Assembly (NCBI GenBank): GCA_023935145.1
Contig: CM043705.1
Span: 59,998,584 to 60,062,583 of the forward strand
Source: Bretschneidera sinensis
Taxonomy: Eukaryota; Streptophyta; Magnoliopsida; Brassicales; Akaniaceae
DNA length: 64,000 bases
Direction: 5' to 3'
Of the stretch, positions 22,782 through 33,411 are shown one piece after another. Position 1 is the first letter of the stretch. Each line of letters starts with the position of its first letter. The position numbers and the translations under genes are program-made. The notes beneath the pieces are model-generated. The model had not been told where the DNA came from. It did not search any database and worked only from the letters and a program-made list of their open reading frames with translations.

Positions 22782-24220
22782 GAAAAAATATTTAATTCTA
22801 TGTAGAAAAAGAATTCATCTAAACAATTTAGTACTCTATCTAAAAGTTTTAATTATTTTTTTAGATATAAATATTACTCCATATAATTGACAGTAATGTA
22901 ATTAATATATATAACATGACAACATTCACGTAGGCAATGATGAGAGGCTGAACATTTCATTTACCTTACACATATTGTAATTATTTGATTAAATGTGAAA
23001 AACGTTAAAAAGAAAAAAAAAACTCCACTTAATTTCAAACTGAAATAGTGGCCTAAAAATTTTATTTAAAAAAATCATTGTCTTGAAAGAAGTTTATATA
23101 CATTCAAAATTCAGGTACACATTAATCTTAAGTCACTTAAAATAATAGTTTCCTCGCGTTTATTTGCCTAATCCAATTCAAATAACATATTAATTTTTAT
23201 ATAAATTAATTTCTCTCATTGTTAACAAAAATAGTTTAAAATATAAACTACTGCAACAGTACTATAGTGTTGGCACGTGCATTGTACGAGTACATAATTT
23301 GTATATATTATAATTTATGAAAGACTTGGGTAAAATATCATTAGCTTCCATTTTTTGGATTTTGTTTTCAAACTACGGAATTTGATATTTGCTGATATGT
23401 GAGATGTATGACATTTATCGGAGATGTTCCTAATTCTTTATTGGTTTTAAACCGCATTCATAGTGGAGAAAGTTAAAAACCAAATAAACACATTTCTGGA
23501 AATTGAACAAATTAATTCTTGATGATGGAATTTTTTACCCTTTTACAATTTCAAATTGAAATCAAAATTTTCATCTGTACTTCCGTATTTCTTTTAGTCT
23601 CGAAATCTTTGTTGAAATCAAAATTAAAAACCTTGCTTTTATGTGATATTTCTATTCTAAAAAAAAAAAAAATTAACCTTACAGATGGGATGTTATTCAA
23701 GATGGGGAATCTACATACAAAGACATGGATCGCTTGGTTGCATACGAGAAAGCATTGAATACGTGGGCTAGATGGGTAAATTCTAATGTGGATACTACCA
23801 AAACCAAAATCTTCTTCCAGGGTGTTTCTCCAGATCATCACAAGTAAGTAAATTTCTATAGAGTGTCATATGTATTTGTTACATATCTTCATATTTTTCT
23901 TTCTTTTTTTTTAACACAGTTCAAGAGATTGGGGGGATCAAAATGCGAAGACTTGCAAAGGGGAAACACATCCATTGCTTGAGTCTATGTATCCAGGAGG
24001 TTTACATAAAGCGGAAGCAATTCTAGAAAAAGTAATAGGTACAATGCAAAAGAAAGTTCATCTGCTTAATGTGACAACCTTATCACAACTAAGGAAAGAT
24101 GGTCACCCCTCGTCCTACGGTCATGTAGAATCCCTTGGAACAGACTGCAGCCATTGGTGTCTCCCCGGACTTCCTGATACTTGGAATGAACTCCTATATG
24201 CAACTCTACTTCAGAACTAG
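22782..24220 (+). pseudogene. TBL: TBL/PMR5-family copy E0: spacer fused to exons 4-5
   Basis: The left-most plus-strand unit. Spacer sequence (22782-23492, matching about 25081-25790 upstream of E1) runs directly into intron 3 at about 23492. By comparison with E1, about 2.3 kb holding the proximal promoter, exons 1-3 and most of intron 3 is gone. Exon 4 (23685-23843) and exon 5 (23920-24220) are intact and correctly bordered by AG and GTAAGT. They encode [17 protein letters not shown] through [18 protein letters not shown]. Without the TBL domain and GDS motif no acetyltransferase activity is expected. The left edge abuts the truncated copia element. Confidence 0.9.
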
Positions 24221-26326
24221 ATTATTTTCAAATCAAAGTTTTCCACAAGAAAGCATAACGTGAAACACACTTGTAATTCCTACCTTGTTCCTTAATGAAT
24301 AACTAATCAAGATCTAACAAAATTATATAAAATCTTATTCCGGCCTACATGTACAAGTTAGTGGCTAAATAGAGTACCAAAAATAAGAAAAAAAATTAAT
24401 AGATGGGAGAGGCTGTTTCTGCAGCAGAAATTGCTTCTTCCACAAAATTATTTTGTTCTTTTTAGTGACGTATGTGTCATTAAAAGAAAAAAAAATAATA
24501 ATTTGAAAGCAGCTATGTCCTGTCAGCAAACCATATAGGAATTTGTGTTGCAAAATCACGATTGTTGCTTCTTCCATTCAGCAAGAATTACTAGGTTAAC
24601 ACAACGGAGAGAAAGAAAGACCTGAAGAAGCAAGGTTTTCTTTTTCCTCACACTGACCGGGATTTATTTGTAGTTTTTGAAATTAAGCCAGTCTTCAACA
24701 CAATTTACTATTCTATATGAAAAAGTGATCTTCCTAATAAAAAGTACTGTATGTTGATAAGATTGTACTACTCTGTACGCAGTTAAATACATTAAATCGA
24801 TATCTTCTTTTCTTCACAGAATTACAATTCGAATTTACTTATACAATTGCAAATCTTTTACAAATTAAACAATCAATTTATTTTCAATTGAACTCTTGCT
24901 TTTCTGGCCTACTCCTCCTAGAGGTTGCACTGAATCCTGCCATATGTATGTGAGCAAAGATGGCGGTAGTGGTTCAAACCCGCTTCGTTGTCATCCCTAT
25001 TAATATTTGACGCTGTGATTTCTGCTATTTTTAAAAGATTTTCCGTTATCTTATTAAAATATTCATCTAATTCCCCTCGAAAAAATATTTAATTCTATGT
25101 AGAAAAAGAATTCATCTAAACAATTTAGTACTCTATCTAAAAGTTGTAATTAATTTTTTAGATATAAATATTACTCCATATAATTGACAGTAATGTAACT
25201 AATATATATATCATGACAACATTCACGTAGGCAATGATGAGATGCTGAACATTTCATTTACCTTACACATATTGTAATTATTTGATTAAATGTGAAAAAC
25301 GTTAAAAAGAAAAAAAAAACTCCACTTAATTTCAAACTGAAATATTGGCCTAAAAATTTTATTTAAAAAAATCATTGTCTTGAAAGAAGTTTATATACAT
25401 TCAAAATTCAGATCCACATTAATCTTAAGTCACTTAAAATAATAGGTTCCTCGTGTTTATTTGCCTAATCCAATTCAAATAACATATTAATTTTTATATA
25501 AATTAATTTCTCTCATTGTTAACAAAAATAGTTTAAAATATAAACTACTGCAACAGTACTATAGTGTTGGCACGTGCATTGCACGAGTACATAATTTGTA
25601 TATATTATAATTTATGAAAGACTTGGGTAAAATGTCATTAGCTTCCATTTTTTGGATTTTGTTTTCAAACTACGGAATTTGATATTTGCTGATATGTGAG
25701 ATGTATGACATTTATCGGAGATGTTCCTAATTATTTATTGGTTTTAAACCGCATTCATAGTGGAGAAAGTGAAAAACCAAATAAACACATGGGATCAAAA
25801 TGAAATTACCCAAAAAATATATATGAATGGATCAGAGAACCCATAATTGCTAGCTAGCGTGGAAATTGAAACAAGAATACTATAAAAAAAAATTGAAAGA
25901 AGAAAATCCAAGGCTTTTTGTATTAAATTCTTTTTTTTTTTTGGTTATAATTATTAAAGTTAAACTTCTAGCAATTAAATGGAACAAAAATTACGATCTC
26001 AAACTCACGGAACATTACGCTCGAGCTCACCAAATCAGTTACCAATTAATATATCCTTAACTGCAACGTAAAAAAGGGTATGTAAATGGACGGAAACTTA
26101 AGATGAGTAATCATTTCTTTTTTCTCTACACGTTTTACGAACTGCATAATTATTATCATTTATAAAGCTATAAAGCAAGTAGCTTAATTACTCCACTACT
26201 ACAGCAGTATTTAAGTGTTAATTAATCAACGGGCTTTGAGTTGTTGATGAACAAAATGAATTAGTAGTAATAAGTCCATCTCCTTAATTATTTTTGTGTC
26301 TTATATTTAAACACTGACGATAAAAA
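24221..26326. other. Inter-gene spacer E0-E1
   Basis: About 2.1 kb of AT-rich sequence holding the E0 downstream flank and the E1 upstream region. Constant landmarks in these spacers, in order: TTGCTTCTTCCATTCAGCAA, the CAAACCCGCTTCGTTGTCATCC segment, a short ATATATAT tract, CACGTG about 0.75 kb before the ATG, GCTAGCTAGC, and TTTATAAAG-CTATAAAG TATA-like motifs. In this spacer the first TATA-like motif reads CATTTATAAAG. No gene is visible. Confidence 0.75.
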
Positions 26327-28805
26327 ATGGGTGCTTGGCTTCCTATATTTCTTGCTGGTGCAATAGCTTTTGAAGTTTTTGGGGGAAAAGAAGAAGTCAA
26401 AGAATGGTGGAAGAAATACGGGATCAAATTTAAACCTGACGACCCTTGCTATCCATGTAAGAAAGGCTATAGGACAGATTATGATTGTCGTAAGTGCAAA
26501 ATAAAAGTAACCCTTTGGAATACAAAACGCCGCTATGAAGTATATAGATATGAAACGACTGATTATTGTAATTATTTTGAGGGGAGTTGGGATTATCACA
26601 ATGATACTACGTCTTCTTACCCTTTTTACAGCTCAGAAAGTTTCCCTTTTATAGAAAAACAATTTGATTGCCATAAAAATGGTCGACCAGACAAAGATTA
26701 TCTTAAGTACAGATGGAAGCACGTTACCAAAGTACGTACATATTTACCAACCTTAATTTTCCTCTCTAAAGTCATTTACTAATTTAATAATTAATTACTT
26801 GACTTATAAGACAATTTATTTATATAAACAGATTTAACGGGAAAGATTTCTTGAGGAGATTTAAAGGAAAACGGATCATGGTTATTGGGGATTCAATGGG
26901 TCTTAATCAATGGCAGTCACTCACATGCATGCTTCATACAGCAGAACCACAGGCTAAATATACCTTAACGAGGAAAAGAGGTCTCTCCACATTTAGCTTC
27001 CCGGTATGAGAATTTTCTTTTTCATTTGAATTACTTTGTCTAAATTATCTTAGGTTAAATTTGGTATTCGTTTAAACTTTGGTGATGAACACTACACTTT
27101 TCTTGTTAGTTTAATTTTTTTTTTAAAAAAAGAGAGGGGCAGTGCGTAGAAGAAGAAAGTTCGTCATCAAAATAATTCAGAGGTCCCCTTCAATAATTGG
27201 GGAGAATATTTAGATTTCAATGCATCATTTGAATGAGTCACGTCAATATTATGGATGTTGTGACATTCATCCAATGATGAATCAATCTCATAAACCATTT
27301 TTTAATAAAAAGAAAAACAAAATCTATCTATGATACCCTTAATTCATGTAGTGGAGAATGAAACCACTAACCACTCATTTACAAAATTGTTACGATTACT
27401 AAAATATCATACCGCACTTCAATTTCATTTTTCTTTTTGTAGAGCTACAATGTTTCGTTAATGTTCTCCCGCAATGCACTGCTAGTTGATGTTGTTAGGG
27501 AGGAAGGTCAGCGAATTTTAAAACTTAATTCCATTAACGATGGAGAAATATGGAAGGGAATCGATGCATTGATCTTCAATACATGGCATTGGTGGCTTCA
27601 CAGTGGATCCAAAACACCGTAAGTTTTTCATTAACACTTGATTTGTGTCTCTAAATATTGAGGATTTTTTTTTAACTGAAAAGTGCAATCAATCATATAT
27701 ACCCTCTTCATATGTTTGTGTTCATAGATTGAATTCTATTAAAAAAGACAATTGATTCCCTTGAACCGCAATCTCAGGTGTCTATCCTTCAAAATTATTA
27801 GTTGAAGTTACTTTTGGTTTTATAGAACCTTATATATATACCAGGATCTTTTCCATTACATTGGTTCATCACATGATTTCTGAGTTGTTCACTATGACCT
27901 TGCATACGAGGATCACAATCTCGTTGAAATTTCAAATTTCCACGCATCTTGACCATTTCATATCGTTTTACCAAATAACTCAGGATTTTCCAATAAAATT
28001 CATAATTTGTGTGATATTTCGAAAAATCCTTCAATTTGCATGAATAGATAGGTAATATTTCGAGGAATTTTTTTTTGTCAATTTCAGGAAATTGAACAAA
28101 TTAATTCTTGATGATGGAATTTTTTACCCTTTTACAATTTCAAATTGAAATCGAAATTTTCATATGTACTTCCGTATGTCTTTTAGTCTCGAAATCTTTG
28201 TTGAAATCAAAATTAAAAACCTTGCTTTTATGTGATATTTCTATTCTAAAAAAAAAAATTAACCTTGCAGATGGGATGTTATTCAAGATGGGGAATCTAC
28301 ATACAAAGACATGGATCGCTTGGTTGCATACGAGAAAGCATTGAATACGTGGGCTAGATGGGTAAATTCTAATGTGGATACTACCAAAACCAAAATCTTC
28401 TTCCAGGGTGTTTCTCCAGATCATCACAAGTAAGTAAATTTCTATAGAGTGTCATATGTATTTGTTACATATCTTCATATTTTTCTTTCTTTTTTTTAAC
28501 ACAGTTCAAGAGATTGGGGGGATCAAAATGCGAAGACTTGCAAAGGGGAAACACATCCATTGCTTGAGTCTATGTATCCAGGAGGTTTACATAAAGCGGA
28601 AGCAATTCTAGAAAAAGTAATAGGTACAATGCAAAAGAAAGTTCATCTGCTTAATGTGACAACCTTATCACAACTAAGGAAAGATGGTCACCCCTCGTCC
28701 TACGGTCATGTAGAATCCCTTGGAACAGACTGCAGCCATTGGTGTCTCCCCGGACTTCCTGATACCTGGAATGAACTCCTATATGCAACTCAACTTCAGA
28801 ACTAG
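26327..28805 (+). pseudogene. TBL: TBL/PMR5-family copy E1, exon 1 frameshift
   Basis: Exons 26327-26731, 26832-27003, 27443-27618, 28271-28429, 28505-28805. Exon 1 is 405 nt instead of 416: the 11 bp between TGGAAGC and ACGTTACC, which encode the end of [11 protein letters not shown], are missing. Normal splicing then gives YRWKHVTK followed at once by a stop, a product of about 136 residues; retention of intron 1 would give 151. The remainder is nearly intact (MVIGDS in exon 2, DCSHWC in exon 5). The Cys of SESCPF is Phe, as in E9. The Cys-rich N-terminus (CYPCKKG, CRKC) is complete. Probably not an acetyltransferase. Confidence 0.9.
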
Positions 28806-30156
28806 ATTATTTTCAAATCAAAGTTTTTCACAAGAAAGCATAACGTGAAACACACTTGTAATTCCTACCTTGTTCCTTAATGAATAACTAATCAAAATCT
28901 AACAAAATTATATAAAATCTTATTCTGGCCTACATGTACAAGTTAGTGGCTAAATAGAGAACCAAAAATAAGAAAAAAAATTAATAGATGGGAGAGGCTA
29001 TTTCTGCAGCAGAAATTGCATCTTCCACAAAATTATTTTGTTCTTTTTAGTGACGTATGTGTCATTAAAAGAAAAAAAATAAATAATTTGAAAGCAGCTA
29101 TGTCCTGTCAGCAAACCATATAGGAATTTGTGTTGCAAAATCACGATTGTTGCTTCTTCCATTCAACAAGAATTACTAGGTTAACACAACGGAGAGAATG
29201 AAAGACCTGAAGAAGCAAGGTTTTCTTTTTCCTCACACTGACCGGGATTTATTTGTAGTTTTTGAAATTAAGCCAGTCTTCAACACAATTTACTATTCTA
29301 TATGAACAAGTGATCTTCCTAATAAAAAGTACTGTATGTTGATAAGACAGTGCTACTCTGTACGCAGTTAAATACATTAAATCGATATCTTCTTTTCTTC
29401 ACAGAATTACAATTCGAATTTACTTATACAATTGCAAATCTTTTACAAATTAAACAATCAATTTATTTTACATTGAACTCTTGCTTTTCTGGCCTACTCC
29501 TCCTAGAGGTTGCACAGAATCCTGCCATATGTATGTGAGCTAAGATGGCGGTAGTGGTTCAAACCCGCTTCGTTGTCAGCCCTATTGAATATTTGACGCT
29601 GCGATTTCTGCTATTTTTAAAAGATTTTCCGTTATCTTATTAAAATATTCATCTAATTCCCCTCGAAAAAATATTTAATTCTATGTAGAAAAAGAATTCA
29701 TCTAAACAATTTAGTACTCTATCTAAGAGTTGTAATTATTTTTTTAGATATAAATATTACTCCATATAATTGACAGTAATGTAATTAATATATATATCAT
29801 GACAACATTCACGTAGGCAATGATGAGATGCTGAACATTTCATTTACCTTACACATATTGTAATTATTTGATTAAATGTGAAAAAGGTTCAAAAGAAAAA
29901 AATAACTCCACTTAATTTCAAACTCAAATAGTGGCCTAAAAATTTTATTTAAAAAAATCATTGTCTTGAAAGAAGTTTATATACATTCAAAATTCAGGTA
30001 CACATTAATCTTAAGTCACTTAAAATAATAGGTTCCTCGTGTTTATTTGCCTAATCCAATTCAAATAACATATTAGTTTTTATATAAATTAATTTCTCTC
30101 ATTGTTAACAAAAATAGTTTAAAATATAAACTACTGCAACAGTACTATAGTGTTGG

Positions 30157-30162
30157 CACGTG
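30157..30162. promoter_or_regulatory. CACGTG (G-box core) upstream of E2
   Basis: A palindromic CACGTG in the context TTGGCACGTGCATTG, about 750 bp before the E2 start codon. The same element sits at the same distance upstream in nearly all units and, inverted, in the older minus-strand units; the E6-E7 spacer reads CACGTGTATTG. CACGTG is the core bound by plant bZIP and bHLH factors; whether it acts here is not known. Confidence 0.4.
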
Positions 30163-30746
30163 CATTGTACGAGTACATAATTTGTATATATTATAATTTA
30201 TGAAAGACTTGGGTAAAATGTCATTAGCTTCCATTTTTTGGATTTTGTTTTCAAACTACAGAATTCGATATTTGCTGATATGTGAGATGTATGACATTTA
30301 TCGGAGATGTTCCTAATTCTTTATTGGTTTTAAACCGCATTCATAGTGGAGAAAGTGAAAAACTAAATATACACATGGGATCAAAACGAAATTACCCAAA
30401 AAATATATATGAATGGATCAGAGAACCCATAATTGCTAGCTAGCGTGGAAACTGAAACAAGAATACAATAAAAAAAAAATTGAAAGAGAAGAAAATCCAA
30501 GGCTTTTTGCATTAAATTCTTTTTTTTTTTCGTATAATTATTGAAGTTAAACTTCTACCAATTAAATGGAACAAAAATTACGATCTCAAACTCACGGAAA
30601 ATTACGCTCGAGCTCACCAAATCAGTTACCAATTAATATATCCTTAACTGCAACGTAAAAAAGCGTATGTAAATGGGTGGAAACTGAAGATGAGTAATCA
30701 TTTCTTTTTTCTCTACACGTTTTACGAACTGCATAATTATTATCTT

Positions 30747-30762
30747 TTATAAAGCTATAAAG
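30747..30762 (+). promoter_or_regulatory. Putative TATA region of E2
   Basis: Overlapping TATA-like motifs TTTATAAAG and CTATAAAG lie about 155-165 bp before the E2 ATG at 30914, in a region kept in almost all units. The start codon context is GATAAAAAATGGG, with A at -3 and G at +4, which suits plant initiation. Transcription start is inferred, not shown. Confidence 0.45.
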
Positions 30763-30913
30763 CAAGTAGCTTAATTACTCCACTACTACAGCAGTATTTA
30801 AGAGTTAATTAATCAACGGGCTTTGAGTTGTTGATGAACAAAATGAATTAGTAGTAATAAGTCCATCTCCTTAATTATTTTCGTGTCTTATATTTAAACA
30901 CTGACGATAAAAA

Positions 30914-33411
30914 ATGGGTGCTTGGCTTCCTATATTTCTTGCTGGTGCAATAGCTTTTGAAGTTTTTGGGGGAAAAGAGGAAGTCAAAGAATGGTGGAAG
31001 AAATACGGGATCAAATTTAAACCTGACGACCCTTGCTATCCATGTAAGAAAGGCTATAGGACAGATTATGATTGTCGTAAGTGCAAAATAAAAGTAACCC
31101 TTTGGAATACAAAACGCCGCTATGAAGTATATAGATATGAAACGACTGATTATTGTAATTATTTTGATGGGAGTTGGGATTATCACAATGATACCACGTC
31201 TTCTTACCCTTTTTACAGCTCAGAAAGTTGCCCTTTTATAGAAAAACAATTTGATTGCCATAAAAATGGTCGACCAGACAAAGATTATCTTAAGTACAGA
31301 TGGAAGCCCAATTCATGCACGTTACCAAAGTACGTACATATTTACCAAACTTAATTTTCCTCTCTAAAGTCATTTACTAATTTAATAATTAATTACATGA
31401 CTTATAAGACAATTTATATATATAAACAGATTTAACGGGAAAGATTTCTTGAGGAGATTTAAAGGAAAACGGATCATGTTTATTGGGGATTCAATGGGTC
31501 TTAATCAATGGCAGTCACTCACATGCATGCTTCATACAGCAGAACCACATGCTAAATATACCTTAACGAGGAAAAGAGGTCTCTCCACATTTAGCTTCCC
31601 GGTATGAGAATTTTCTTTTTCCTTTGAATTACTTTGTCTAAATTATCTTAGGTTAAATTTGGTATTCGTTTAAACTTTGGTGATGAACACTACACTTTTC
31701 TTGTTAGTTTAATTTTTTTTTTAAAAAAAAAAAGAGAGGGGCAGTGCGTAGAAGAAGAAAGTTCGTCATCAAAATAATTCAGAGGTCCCCTTCAATAATT
31801 GGGGAGAATATTTAGATTTCAATGCATCATTTGAATGAGTCACGTCAATATTATGGATGTTGTGACATTCATCCAATGATGAATCAATCTCATAAACCAA
31901 TTTTTAATAAAAAGAGAAACAAAATCTATCTATGATACCCTTAATTCATGTAGTGGAGAATAAAACCACTAACCACTCATTTACTAAATTGTTACGATTA
32001 CTAAAATATCATACTGCACTTCAATTTCATTTTTCTTTTTGTAGAGCTACAATGTTTCGTTAATGTTCTCCCGCAATGCACTGCTAGTTGATGTTGTTAG
32101 GGAGGAAGGTCAGCGAATTTTAAAACTTAATTCCATTAACGATGGAGAAATATGGAAGGGAATCGATGCATTGAGCTTCAATACATGGCATTGGTGGCTT
32201 CACAGTGGATCCAAAACACCGTAAGTTTTTCATTAACACTTGATTTGTGTCTCTAAATATTGAGGATTTTTTTAACTGAAAAGTGCAATCAATCATATAT
32301 ACCCTCTTCATATGTTTGTGTTCATAGATTGAATTCTATTAAAAAAGACAATTGATTCACTTGAACCGCAATCTCAAGTGTCTATCCTTCAAAATTATTA
32401 GTTGAAGTTACTTTTGGTTTTATAGAACCTTATATATATATACCAGGATCTTTTCCATTACATTGGTTCATCACATGATTTCTGAGTTGTTCACTCTGAC
32501 CTTGCATACGAGGATCACAATCTCGTTGAAATTTCCAATTTCCACGCATCTTGACCATTTCATATCGTTTTACCAAATAACTCAGGATTTTCCAATAAAA
32601 TTCATAATTTGTGTGATATTTCGAAAAATCCTTCAATTTCCATGAATAGATAGGTAATATTTCGAGGAATTTTTTTTTGTCAATTTCTGGAAATTGAACA
32701 AATTAATTCTTGATGATGGAATTTTTTACCCTTTTACAATTTCAAATTGAAATCGAAATTTTCATATGTACTTCCGTATGTCTTTTAGTCTCGAAATCTT
32801 TGTTGAAATCAAAATTAAAATCCTTGCATTTATGTGATATTTCTATTCTAAAAAAAAAAAAAATTAACCTTGCAGATGGGATGTTATTCAAGATGGGGAA
32901 TCTACATACAAAGACATGGATCGCTTGGTTGCATACGAGAAAGCATTGAATACGTGGGCTAGATGGGTAAATTCTAATGTGGATACTACCAAAACCAAAA
33001 TCTTCTTCCAGGGTGTTTCTCCAGATCATCACAAGTAAGTAAATTTCTATAGAGTGTCATATGTATTTGTTACATATCTTCATATTTATCTTTCTTTTTT
33101 TTTAACACAGTTCAAGAGATTGGGGGGATCAAAATGCGAAGACTTGCAAAGGGGAAACACATCCATTGCTTGAGTCTATGTATCCAGGAGGTTTACATAA
33201 AGCGGAAGCAATTCTAGAAAAAGTAATAGGTACAATGCAAAAGAAAGTTCATCTGCTTAATGTGACAACCTTATCACAACTAAGGAAAGATGGTCACCCC
33301 TCGTCCTACGGTCATGTAGAATCCCTTGGAACAGACTGCAGCCATTGGTGTCTCCCCGGACTTCCTGATACCTGGAATGAACTCCTATATGCAACTCTAC
33401 TTCAGAACTAG
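30914..33411 (+). CDS. TBL: TBL/PMR5-family polysaccharide O-acetyltransferase-like protein, copy E2 (intact)
   Basis: Five exons: 30914-31329, 31430-31601, 32045-32220, 32876-33034, 33111-33411; all introns are GT-AG (100, 443, 655 and 76 bp). Together they give 1,224 nt and 407 residues with no stop. Residues 4-20 are mildly hydrophobic, a possible signal anchor. Residues 41-57 carry C-x2-C-x9-C-x2-C. The TBL domain follows ([12 protein letters not shown] from 80, [17 protein letters not shown] from 106, YLKYRW, C135). The PC-esterase part has GDS at 158-160, [18 protein letters not shown] at 243-249, LRKDGHPS from 365 and DCSH at 383-386, the second catalytic motif. The family O-acetylates cell-wall polysaccharides such as xylan and pectin in the Golgi; the closest type looks like the TBL38-43 group. 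One oddity: ALSFNTW where sister copies have ALIFNTW. Substrate unknown. Confidence 0.9.

Larger units (their letters stand above)
28806..30913. other. Inter-gene spacer E1-E2
   Basis: Same organisation as the other array spacers: E1 3' flank, CAAACCCGCTTCG segment, AT tract and E2 upstream region. A 62-codon open frame at 29350-29538 recurs in several spacers but has no family resemblance that I recognise. No gene called. Confidence 0.75.

Noticed and set aside
24365..24577. Antisense frame beginning MEEATIVILQHKF downstream of TBL stops
   Set aside because: Only about 20-40 codons are shared between copies, it ends in homopolymer runs, and there is no family resemblance.
26288..26599. 103-codon minus-strand open frame opposite exon 1 of each E copy (also plus-strand in A, B and C)
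   Set aside because: It is the complementary frame of TBL exon 1, is present only because exon 1 is conserved, and shows no domain of its own.
29350..29538. Recurring 62-80-codon frame in the spacers, next to a CTTCTTTTCTTCACAG acceptor-like stretch
   Set aside because: No recognisable protein family; repetition is explained by the tandem duplication of the spacer. Noted in spacer entries only.
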